From SIG578 sp045543635 (lineage in GTDB: Bacteria > Bacillota > Clostridia > Oscillospirales > Ruminococcaceae): DNA of 16,468 nucleotides. Location of the stretch: positions 1-16,468 of the forward strand of contig JAZQMT010000084.1 of assembly GCA_045543635.1 (NCBI GenBank), read 5' to 3'. A program made the position numbers and the translations under genes. The notes beneath the pieces were generated by a model. It was not told the DNA's origin. It did no database searches and worked only from the letters and a program-made list of their open reading frames with translations. Each line of letters starts with the position of its first letter. Positions within the stretch are counted from its first letter, which is position 1. Shown here piece after piece: positions 7,665-14,296 of the stretch.

Positions 7665-7694
7665 TCTGCAGAGATGAATAAGGACGGTAGTACA

Positions 7695-7747
7695 CAATTT
7701 TGTGAAGGTTAGAAACCTTTTTAAAATTGTAATTGATAAAATATAAT
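7695..7747 (+). promoter_or_regulatory. Promoter of the second unit with a 35-bp dyad
   Basis: A perfect TATAAT -10 box lies at 7742-7747, 26 nt before the BtrH-like gene start. The -35 position (about 7719-7724) is poor. Overlapping it is a two-tier dyad: outer arms CAATTTT (7695-7701) and AAAATTG (7723-7729), inner arms AAGGTT (7705-7710) and AACCTT (7714-7719), with an AGA centre. A weak -35 covered by a large dyad is typical of a promoter that needs an activator or is blocked by a repressor. No U tract follows directly, so a terminator is unlikely. Confidence 0.55.
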
Positions 7748-7773
7748 TAAAAAAGAAAAGAGAGGTTTTTAAA

Positions 7774-8616
7774 ATGTTTGAGGATATATATGGTGCTTCT
7801 TGTGTGGAAAATCAAGTTCTTTCCATTTTAAAATCAGAAGGAAATAATATTGCAGCCTTATATCACAACAGTGCAATTTCCTTAAAACAAGTATTTGACT
7901 GCATGGTCACAGAACAGCAAAACCCATACTATTTTAATGCAGTTCCCCGGATACAGGAGGAGCTGTCTCAAATGGGAATTGTTGATAGTAAATTTAAACA
8001 GTCAGAGGCATGCACCGATATTTGTGGGGAAATTTCAAAATGTCAGGATGGAGAGTACTATTTAATTCGGGTGACGCCTACATTTACCAAGGTTTGCCTT
8101 AATGCACGCGCAATGAGAGATGACCACTTTGTCCGAGTAGAAGCCATAGATGAAGATTTTGTAATTTACAATGATATTCCGGAAAAGGTTGTAAAAATTT
8201 CGGCGGATATGCTGAAAAAGGTGTTTGCAAATCAGTACATCATAGTAACCCCCAAAGCCCCCATTGATGATTTGCTCATGGACCGTCTTTGGAAAAACAG
8301 AAAATTCAAAGCCGAAGAATATACGCCGTATTTTTTCACGCAACATAATTTAGAGGGTATCAAAGATGCGCAAACCAGAATTCGCAATATGATACAGATT
8401 TATAAAATGATGTGTTATCGAATGGCGGAGTATTATGGGCTGTATGTTGACACAAAATTTATTCGGGACAAGCTGCCTCAAATAGAACATTATTATGCTT
8501 TGAGTCAGTACTATGTTCTTAAAGGTGATGCGACAGCCAAGCAGCTATTAAAATTGCTTACAGATGTAAATAGTCTGGAAGATGAAATCATGAGCAAACT
8601 AAACCAATTACTTTAA
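7774..8616 (+). CDS. BtrH-like papain-fold protein, candidate ACP-dependent acyltransferase
   Basis: The 280-aa protein resembles the butirosin-biosynthesis-protein-H N-terminal family. It has an early Cys in YGASCVENQVLSIL (Cys10), a later His in RDDHFVRVEAID (His118) and an acidic residue in VIYNDIP (Asp134) at the spacing expected for a Cys-His-Asp papain-like triad. The C-terminal ~100 residues (after about 185) are helical, as in DUF4872. BtrH itself moves an acyl group from a carrier protein onto an amine of an aminoglycoside; by analogy this protein could move the ACP-bound group to an acceptor. The next gene, 20 bp downstream, is a carrier protein, which supports that reading. ATG 7774 has AGAGAGG upstream at 9 nt. 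Alternatives are a C39-like peptidase fold without acyltransferase activity. Family assignment is by motif recognition only. Confidence 0.55.
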   Translation: MFEDIYGASCVENQVLSILKSEGNNIAALYHNSAISLKQVFDCMVTEQQNPYYFNAVPRIQEELSQMGIVDSKFKQSEACTDICGEISKCQDGEYYLIRVTPTFTKVCLNARAMRDDHFVRVEAIDEDFVIYNDIPEKVVKISADMLKKVFANQYIIVTPKAPIDDLLMDRLWKNRKFKAEEYTPYFFTQHNLEGIKDAQTRIRNMIQIYKMMCYRMAEYYGLYVDTKFIRDKLPQIEHYYALSQYYVLKGDATAKQLLKLLTDVNSLEDEIMSKLNQLL

Positions 8617-8636
8617 AATTTAAGGAGGTGTAAAAG

Positions 8637-8897
8637 ATGAATATTGAAACGGAAGTTCGAAAAATCGTTGGAAATATGCTTACTATACCCAATGTGCAAT
8701 ATATCGATGCTAAAAAAAATCTCAGATTTTTTGGCATGGACAGCCTAAATTGTATTGAACTGCTGTTAATGATCGAGGAGCACTTTAAGATATTAATTCC
8801 AACAGAATATTTGGGAATAGAATATTTGCATAATATTCATGATATATGCAAACTTGTTGAGGAGGTATTAAAAAATGAACAACTACAAGCCGTATGA
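8637..8897 (+). CDS. Acyl carrier protein, ACP2, 86 aa
   Basis: A carrier protein with the signature RFFGMDSLNCIELLL; Ser36 is the expected phosphopantetheine site. The strong AAGGAGGTG before ATG 8637 suggests high expression. Compared with ACP1 it is more basic and hydrophobic and shares little sequence beyond the DSL helix, so the two are probably dedicated to different partners: ACP2 to the BtrH-like protein upstream and the hydrolase downstream. The gene overlaps the hydrolase start by 23 bp. Confidence 0.9.
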   Translation: MNIETEVRKIVGNMLTIPNVQYIDAKKNLRFFGMDSLNCIELLLMIEEHFKILIPTEYLGIEYLHNIHDICKLVEEVLKNEQLQAV

Positions 8898-11400
8898 ATA
8901 TAAGGGAAAAACAATGCTGATAGAAAGGTTTGTGATTTTGCACCAACAGCACTGCAGTCAGGAAGATTATGATATTTTTGATCTTAAACTGGATACGCAT
9001 GTAAAGGATTTGCTATCACAACAACCGGATTTATCGAATTATAAGGTTTTTGATGACCAAGACAGAGAATTTTTTAATACCTTTCGTTTTATAGAGAATT
9101 CTCAAAACAAAAAGTACTATTTGTATACAAGCATTTACAGCAAAACCAATACAAAAATTATCGTTTATGTCAAAGCAAAGAAGGGTAAACTGTGGATAAA
9201 CGGAAAATGTATTTCGGTACATACAGGCAATGGTTTGTCGAGATACTATTTAACTGTTAAACTAAATAAAGGCGTAAACCATCTTCTTTTTGAACATTTT
9301 TGTTTTGATCAAGATAGTAGATTTTGTATTCAAATTCGAAATTACAAACGCGAAATGGCAAACCATTTTCAATCATTATCGCAGGTCTCCTATAGCGTTT
9401 CGCTGGACCCTTTTGTGTTAATTCAAGATCCTACTTATCTGCCCCATCAATCAAGGTATCGGTTTATGTATTTTAAGAATAACGATGAGGAGTATCAAAA
9501 GGATTATAAGGTAAAAATTTACGATAGTGTGGTTGGATTTGTTAAGGAACAACCGGCGAGATTAAATGAAGTGGTAGAGATAGATGTTGACGAGCTTAGA
9601 GCGTTAGATGAGGAAATACTGCGCCATGAGAAGATAATTTGTTGCATGAAAACCAAACAAAACACCGTGCTGCAGAAAAGCTCACGTCTTATTTTAAATG
9701 ATTACACGCAAAGAGCAAAACCAATAGCTGATGAGCTTTTAAAGCTCGCCCGGGAGCAGCCGCCGGAAGTTTATGAACACGCTATGGGTAAAGTGCAGAG
9801 ACTTTATGACAATATAGAAAACGGATATTACGGAAGCGGGTATTTAAGTATATCATTATGTCAAATCATGATTTCAAACATAAAAAAACAAAAAATGAAA
9901 GGATATTATTATAAAAATTCAGGCAATAAAGTAAACTATATTTATTCCAAACTAGATAACAGCTATGGGCGGATTGAATACCGAGTCCCTTCAGGATATA
10001 GTCAAGAAAAAAAGTATCCTGCTTTTATTATCCTTTCCACTTCCAATGTCGGAAGCTTTTCTTCTCAGATGCCGGCTGAAAAAGATTTAAATGAACCGTG
10101 TTTGTTTTTTGATGTTACCGGTCGCGGGTGTACTGCCGGCAGTTATATTGGAGAAGCGAGCTTTTTTGAAATATTCAATTGGATTAAGGAAAACTTCTCG
10201 GTTGATGAAGACAGAGTGTATCTTCTTGGGTATTCCAACGGCGGGTTTGCAACATATGGTATCGCACAAAATCATCCCGACTTATCTGCCGCAATATTTC
10301 CGTTTGCCGGATACCCACAGATAGCTACAATAAAAAACACCTGCAATCTTCCGACATATCAAATCGTCGGCTCTAAAGACCATGTGTTTTTTGAAAGAAA
10401 AAATGAGGTAAAAAAACTTATAAAAGGATACGGAAATTACTATCAGTATGATTTTAATGAGGAAAATCATCACACGATAGCGCCGTACTTCTGTCATAAA
10501 AAAATTATAAATGATATATTGAAAAATGTTCGCAACAAGTATCCGAAATCCATCTATTTTAAAACATTCCGAAATCGTCATTTAAAAAGCTTTTGGGTAG
10601 AGCTGCGGGGGATAGCAAAAGGAAGAAACTCTGCGACTGTCAAAGCGGAAATAACAGATTCAAAAACCATTCATTTACATGTGATGGGGGCATCAGGCAT
10701 AACGATTACCCTTCCGCCTCAGATTAACAGAACACAGTTTGATATTATCATTAATAAAAACAGATTTTCATTTGAAAAATATGCGGGCGAAAAAATATCG
10801 TTTGAGAAAAAGGGTACATGGAGGCGTACAGAGAAAGCTGCCGTAATTGATGTATGTAAAGGTACCGGTCTTTTGGATGTTTACTTAAAGGCTTTGAAAA
10901 TTATACTGCCCGAAAACGCGAGTGAAACACTGCGGAACACGGCAAGAAACTTTGCACAGCCTGATACTAATGGATACACCCCCAGGGTAGCTGTTAATTA
11001 TCCTGTTCATACGGAAAGTGATATACCAAAGCATGTATTTGATTACAGTATGATTGTATTTGACAACTGTAACAGCAGCGACTTTGCCAAACGTTTTTGG
11101 GACATGCTTCCGGTTAAATATCATGAAAAAGGGTTTGTATACAAAAATAAAACATATGAAAAAGACTATGTTATTATGCAGGTAATTGCTAACCCGTATG
11201 ATATAAATTCATCCATTTTATTTATCAGCACAAATAACGAGGAAATGCTTAAAAGACATATTTTATTAAGAAAAGTTATCATTCCGACATACTTAAACGG
11301 AATACACAGCTATTGGAACAACGAAATCTTGATCTATGACGGAAAAGAGTATAGCGCAGTTTACGAACAAAACGGTATGCTAAAGCCCATAAAGCGCTAA
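8875..11400 (+). CDS. Multidomain alpha/beta hydrolase (esterase/peptidase-like), 841 aa
   Basis: The central part is an alpha/beta hydrolase of the feruloyl-esterase/prolyl-oligopeptidase type: EYRVPSGYSQEKKYPAFIIL opens the fold, the nucleophile elbow GYSNGG carries Ser454, GSKDHVFF gives Asp502, and EENHHTIAPYF gives His532 or His533. The N-terminal ~200 residues contain a jelly-roll-like block (GKLWINGKCI followed by VKLNKGVNHLLFEHF), common in carbohydrate-binding modules. About 270 residues follow the hydrolase domain and match nothing I recognise. There is no signal peptide, so it should act in the cytoplasm, perhaps as a releasing thioesterase or a trimming esterase/amidase for an ACP-bound or glycosylated intermediate. 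ATG 8875 has GAGGAGGT 8 nt upstream and overlaps ACP2, indicating coupled expression. The very large size for an intracytoplasmic pathway esterase is notable. Confidence 0.8.
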   Translation: MNNYKPYEYKGKTMLIERFVILHQQHCSQEDYDIFDLKLDTHVKDLLSQQPDLSNYKVFDDQDREFFNTFRFIENSQNKKYYLYTSIYSKTNTKIIVYVKAKKGKLWINGKCISVHTGNGLSRYYLTVKLNKGVNHLLFEHFCFDQDSRFCIQIRNYKREMANHFQSLSQVSYSVSLDPFVLIQDPTYLPHQSRYRFMYFKNNDEEYQKDYKVKIYDSVVGFVKEQPARLNEVVEIDVDELRALDEEILRHEKIICCMKTKQNTVLQKSSRLILNDYTQRAKPIADELLKLAREQPPEVYEHAMGKVQRLYDNIENGYYGSGYLSISLCQIMISNIKKQKMKGYYYKNSGNKVNYIYSKLDNSYGRIEYRVPSGYSQEKKYPAFIILSTSNVGSFSSQMPAEKDLNEPCLFFDVTGRGCTAGSYIGEASFFEIFNWIKENFSVDEDRVYLLGYSNGGFATYGIAQNHPDLSAAIFPFAGYPQIATIKNTCNLPTYQIVGSKDHVFFERKNEVKKLIKGYGNYYQYDFNEENHHTIAPYFCHKKIINDILKNVRNKYPKSIYFKTFRNRHLKSFWVELRGIAKGRNSATVKAEITDSKTIHLHVMGASGITITLPPQINRTQFDIIINKNRFSFEKYAGEKISFEKKGTWRRTEKAAVIDVCKGTGLLDVYLKALKIILPENASETLRNTARNFAQPDTNGYTPRVAVNYPVHTESDIPKHVFDYSMIVFDNCNSSDFAKRFWDMLPVKYHEKGFVYKNKTYEKDYVIMQVIANPYDINSSILFISTNNEEMLKRHILLRKVIIPTYLNGIHSYWNNEILIYDGKEYSAVYEQNGMLKPIKR

Positions 11401-11525
11401 ACGGCGTTAAAAGCAATTTAGCTGTGATTTGTATTATAAAACGCTCACTAACAGTTTGACGAAAAGTTAACTTCGGCCAAGCGTGATGTAAAAACATAAT
11501 ATTACGTATATAGAAGGAGATCAAA

Positions 11526-11738
11526 GTGAACAAAACGGTGTATTTAGCCAGCTGCCCCGTATGCGGTCGATCACTTTTTAAGGGAAAGCCCGAGTCATAT
11601 ATTGAGGGGGTATGCCCGAAGTGTAAAAAGTATTTACAGGTTTTGTATACAAGCGACGGCGTTCAGGCAAATGTATACGAAACACAACAAAATGAAGGTG
11701 TGAGAGAAGAAATAAACAAAGCTTTGCCGAAGAGATAA
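11526..11738 (+). CDS. Small zinc-ribbon protein, 70 aa
   Basis: The protein contains two CxxC knuckles, SCPVCGR (around residues 10-16) and VCPKCKK (around 29-35), the pattern of a treble-clef/zinc-ribbon domain. The C-terminal half is charged and probably disordered or helical. GTG 11526 is the start: GAAGGAG lies 6 nt upstream and no ATG lies nearby. Small ribbons of this sort act as nucleic-acid binders or adaptor proteins, as in phage Mu Com; the actual role is unknown. It lies 125 bp after the hydrolase with no terminator between and just before a terminator, so it is probably the last gene of the second unit, although its own promoter in the gap cannot be excluded. Confidence 0.8.
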   Translation: MNKTVYLASCPVCGRSLFKGKPESYIEGVCPKCKKYLQVLYTSDGVQANVYETQQNEGVREEINKALPKR

Positions 11739-11767
11739 GTTGAACTTGTTAAGCAATCAAGACGAAC

Positions 11768-11815
11768 CTGGCAAATCGATGTAGTGATTACATTGATTTG
11801 CCGGTTTTTTTTATT
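11768..11815 (+). terminator. Rho-independent terminator after the zinc-ribbon gene
   Basis: GGCAAATCGATGTA (11769-11782) pairs with TACATTGATTTGCC (11789-11802) with one G-T wobble and a 6-nt loop or smaller. A T-rich run (GGTTTTTTTTATTTTT) follows. It separates the second unit from the HTH-led module. Confidence 0.9.
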
Positions 11816-11825
11816 TTTATTTTTA

Positions 11826-11863
11826 TAACCCTGACATAAGGTGTCAGGGTTACACGGTAAAAT
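11826..11863 (+). promoter_or_regulatory. 27-bp operator dyad plus -10 box before the HTH gene
   Basis: TAACCCTGACA (11826-11836) and TGTCAGGGTTA (11842-11852) are perfect 11-bp inverted arms around a 5-bp spacer TAAGG. Exactly 5 bp later stands a TAAAAT -10-like box (11858-11863), 24 nt before the start of the HTH gene. CTGACA in the left arm could be a -35 but would need a 21-bp spacer. The same 27-bp dyad with the same offset to a -10 box recurs at 15508, so the site is most simply an operator, probably for the HTH protein itself. Confidence 0.75.
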
Positions 11864-11887
11864 GCAATCAAGAAAGGAGGGATATAG

Positions 11888-12280
11888 ATGGGAATGTCCG
11901 AACGAAGAGCGGAAATTATGCGTGTATTATGTCGCCGCAGACACGAAACAATTTCAAATCTGGCACATGAGTTCGGCGTTTCCGAAAGAACAATTTTGCG
12001 AGATATTGAAATACTCAGTGTCACCGAACCGATTTATACACAATGCGGAGGCCGCGGGGGAGGCGTATATGTAACTGAGAATTATTCTATGGAGCGTATG
12101 TATATGTCAGAAAAGGAACTTGAGGTATTGCGTAAACTGGCTTGTTCGGTGGATGCAAAAATAGTATGCAATTTAAATGAAAAGGAAAAGAAATTGCTTA
12201 AAACGATTATCTCACAATACACCAAACCAAATTTAAGAAAGGAAAAAAACAATGACAAAACAAGAAAAAGAATTATTTAA
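11888..12280 (+). CDS. DeoR/HTH_11-type transcriptional regulator, 130 aa
   Basis: The first ~62 residues form a winged helix-turn-helix: ERRAEIMRVLCRRRHETISN, LAHEFGVSERTILRDIEIL (recognition helix) and a Gly-rich wing ending in CGGRGGGVYV. The effector domain of full-size relatives (WYL or sugar-phosphate binding) is absent; instead a ~60-residue helical tail follows, as in a common short clostridial family. ATG 11888 has AAAGGAGGG 7 nt upstream. The dyad immediately upstream suggests autoregulation. The last 29 bp overlap the nucleotidyltransferase gene in another frame, so the regulator is the first gene of the second nucleotidyltransferase-kinase module and may control it. Confidence 0.85.
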   Translation: MGMSERRAEIMRVLCRRRHETISNLAHEFGVSERTILRDIEILSVTEPIYTQCGGRGGGVYVTENYSMERMYMSEKELEVLRKLACSVDAKIVCNLNEKEKKLLKTIISQYTKPNLRKEKNNDKTRKRII

Positions 12281-13328
12281 AAACTTGTGCAGCTTTCAAT
12301 CAGAAACATTCGATGATGCTTTGCTTGAGGCTGCAACACCAACTGTTCTCGGACAGTTGTTTTTTAACCGTATGCAGGCGGTTGCTTACGGAAATCTAAA
12401 GCAGCGCGGCTTACTGGGCAGGGTAAACCGCGAATTTCGCAATTCGTTAAAAGCCGCTTATGAGCAAAATCTTGAAAAAAATAAAAGTTTTTTTACATGT
12501 GTGCAATATTTAAATGTACTTTTGTCTAATTGCGGTTGTAACTATGCCATGCTAAAGGGGGCATTTCTATGCAGATATTATCCTGAGGGGTATCGCACCT
12601 CAAATGATATTGATTTGCTTGTGTTGCCTCAGGATGTTAGTCAAATCGGAGATATTTTATTAAGCGCCGGATTTAAACAGGGCAATATTCGCAACGGAAA
12701 TTTTGAACCGGCTGCCCGTAAGGAAATTATCCAATCAAAGATGATGCGCGGCGAGACCGTTCCCTATATTAAAGAAGTTAATTGCCCCGCAATGAAATTT
12801 TTGGAGGTGGATGTTAATTTTTCTCTGGATTATAAGCCCGCTGATACCGATTTGCTTAAGGTAATGCTGTCGCGTACACATACAAGGAGGGTTAATGATT
12901 TAGATGTAACAACGCTCGAAAGCGGCGATTTTTTTGTTCATTTGTGCAGCCATTTGTATAAGGAAGCAACCACGCTGCCATGGGTGGAGATGATGAGGGA
13001 TATGACTCTTTATAAATATTGCGATATTTATATGCTGCTTAATAATATCAGCAGGGAAGAGACCTATTGGCTCTTTGAAAGAGCAAGGAAAACAGGTATG
13101 GATAAGATCTGTGCTTTTGCTGTTATTCAAACGGCGGGACTTTTTGATTTTAAAAATAGCTGTGCCGTTACGATTGCCCATGAAGTGCTGAAATCCGAGC
13201 CTGAATTTGTCCATACCATTATTTCTCCTAAGGAAGATAAGCGCTACATTTTTAAAGAGAAGGATCTATCCGAGCGTTTGTTTGCCGAAAACAGAAAAGA
13301 GCTTTTGGAAGAGGTGATGGAGGCATGA
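12252..13328 (+). CDS. MNT-fold nucleotidyltransferase-like protein, copy 2
   Basis: The 358-aa product is a clear paralogue of the protein encoded at 3197-4279, alignable nearly end to end. It keeps the LKG pair (101-103), GYRTSNDIDLL (113-123) with Asp119 and Asp121, the RGETVPYIKEV block, FLEVDVNFSL (183-192; Asp187) and HLCSHLYKEAT. All presumed metal-binding residues are intact, so it should be active. ATG 12252 is preceded by AAAGGA. The stop overlaps the start of the kinase gene (ATGA), as in an obligate gene pair. Base composition looks higher in GC than copy 1, so this is not a recent tandem duplication. Confidence 0.82.
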   Translation: MTKQEKELFKNLCSFQSETFDDALLEAATPTVLGQLFFNRMQAVAYGNLKQRGLLGRVNREFRNSLKAAYEQNLEKNKSFFTCVQYLNVLLSNCGCNYAMLKGAFLCRYYPEGYRTSNDIDLLVLPQDVSQIGDILLSAGFKQGNIRNGNFEPAARKEIIQSKMMRGETVPYIKEVNCPAMKFLEVDVNFSLDYKPADTDLLKVMLSRTHTRRVNDLDVTTLESGDFFVHLCSHLYKEATTLPWVEMMRDMTLYKYCDIYMLLNNISREETYWLFERARKTGMDKICAFAVIQTAGLFDFKNSCAVTIAHEVLKSEPEFVHTIISPKEDKRYIFKEKDLSERLFAENRKELLEEVMEA

Positions 13329-14182
13329 AACCACTTGCGATGCGCGAAAATCGAACCAAAGGCTACCTTTTTACCTTCTGTGGGCTTGATGGATGTGGTA
13401 AAACTACCATGCTTACAAGACTTAAGACAGATTTGGAAAAACTGTATCCGGTGTTTTTAACAAAACAGCCGACAAATTCTGTGCGACAATCAGATATTTT
13501 CAGAACCTACATGGACTGTCCGAATCATGATTCTTATGACTATCGCAGTCTCTCACTTTTGGCGGCAAGTGACCGATTGCAGCATGTAAATAAGGTGATT
13601 GAACCTGAAATGCAGAGAGACAAAATAGTAATCAGTGATAGATATTTTTATTCCTGCCTTGCAAATCTGCGTGCCAGAGGTTTTGTGCAGGATCAATGGA
13701 TCTATGAAATAGCACAATCGGTGCTCAAACCGGATATAGCATTTTTCTTTGATGTTCCAGTTGAAACGGCGGTAAATAGGGTTCGAAGCCGCGCAGAGGA
13801 AAAGGATAGATATATTGATATGCAGCTGCAGTATAAGCTCCGCAATGAATATATCAATATCTGCACTGCCAATAATGGGGTGCTTATTTCAACCGAAATG
13901 TCGGTTGAAGAGAGCTATGCCCTTGTAAAAAAACAAGTAGAAAGGGTGTTAAAAATGCATATTGATGAAAAAGTAATGATGCTTCTCTCGGAGTTTAGCG
14001 GTAAAGAAGCGGTAAAACGTAGTGACGATCTGCGCAAGGTGCTCAGCCTAGATAGCAGCAAAATTTCCGGCCTTATGTGGGAAATTCAGGAAGATTTTGG
14101 CATTAGACTATATGAATCTGAAATAAGCCCGTTCGACCTAGTCACAGTGCAGGATGTTATTGATCTGGTTAAAAACTATTGA
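13325..14182 (+). CDS. Thymidylate-kinase-like kinase fused to a C-terminal carrier-protein domain
   Basis: Residues 1 to about 210 are a paralogue of the 4260 kinase: Walker A GLDGCGKTT (20-28), TKQPTN in place of the dTMP-kinase REPGG segment, DRYFYSCLA (105-113) and a lid-like SRAEEKDRY (155-163). Residues about 211-285 are an added carrier domain: DDLRKVLSLDSSKISGLMWEI, with Ser244 at the phosphopantetheine position (LDSS instead of the usual LDSL), then EDFGIRLYESEISP and a final helix VQDVIDLVKNY. Module 1 has the same two domains as separate neighbouring genes, so this is a Rosetta-stone fusion. ATG 13955 inside the gene, with AAAGGG 8 nt upstream, could also give a free 75-aa carrier protein. 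The kinase may act on an ACP-tethered substrate or its co-substrate; this is inference. Confidence 0.82.
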   Translation: MKPLAMRENRTKGYLFTFCGLDGCGKTTMLTRLKTDLEKLYPVFLTKQPTNSVRQSDIFRTYMDCPNHDSYDYRSLSLLAASDRLQHVNKVIEPEMQRDKIVISDRYFYSCLANLRARGFVQDQWIYEIAQSVLKPDIAFFFDVPVETAVNRVRSRAEEKDRYIDMQLQYKLRNEYINICTANNGVLISTEMSVEESYALVKKQVERVLKMHIDEKVMMLLSEFSGKEAVKRSDDLRKVLSLDSSKISGLMWEIQEDFGIRLYESEISPFDLVTVQDVIDLVKNY

Positions 14183-14296
14183 TGTGAAGAAAGGGAAGAG
14201 TTTTTCACACTTTTCTATATCGTTTTTCCCTGTATCAGATATGTAACACAATGCTGGGATTATTTAGAACCAAGAAAATGTGAGGAGGTGAATAAC

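Noticed and set aside
7567..7680. Stop-codon readthrough (TAG) restoring a nitroreductase C-terminus
   Set aside because: The in-frame extension runs through the terminator hairpin to TGA at about 7675 and does not match the family convincingly.
10282..10581. Minus-strand ORF of 99 codons inside the hydrolase gene
   Set aside because: It is antisense to the conserved Asp/His part of the hydrolase, has no ribosome-binding site and no domain; a shadow frame.
14288..14296. GTG start for the DNRLRE protein
   Set aside because: The GTG is part of the Shine-Dalgarno sequence of ATG 14297.
14183..14296. Terminator between the kinase-ACP and DNRLRE genes
   Set aside because: Only a 6-bp stem (TGTGAA/TTCACA) with a large loop and no clear U tract.
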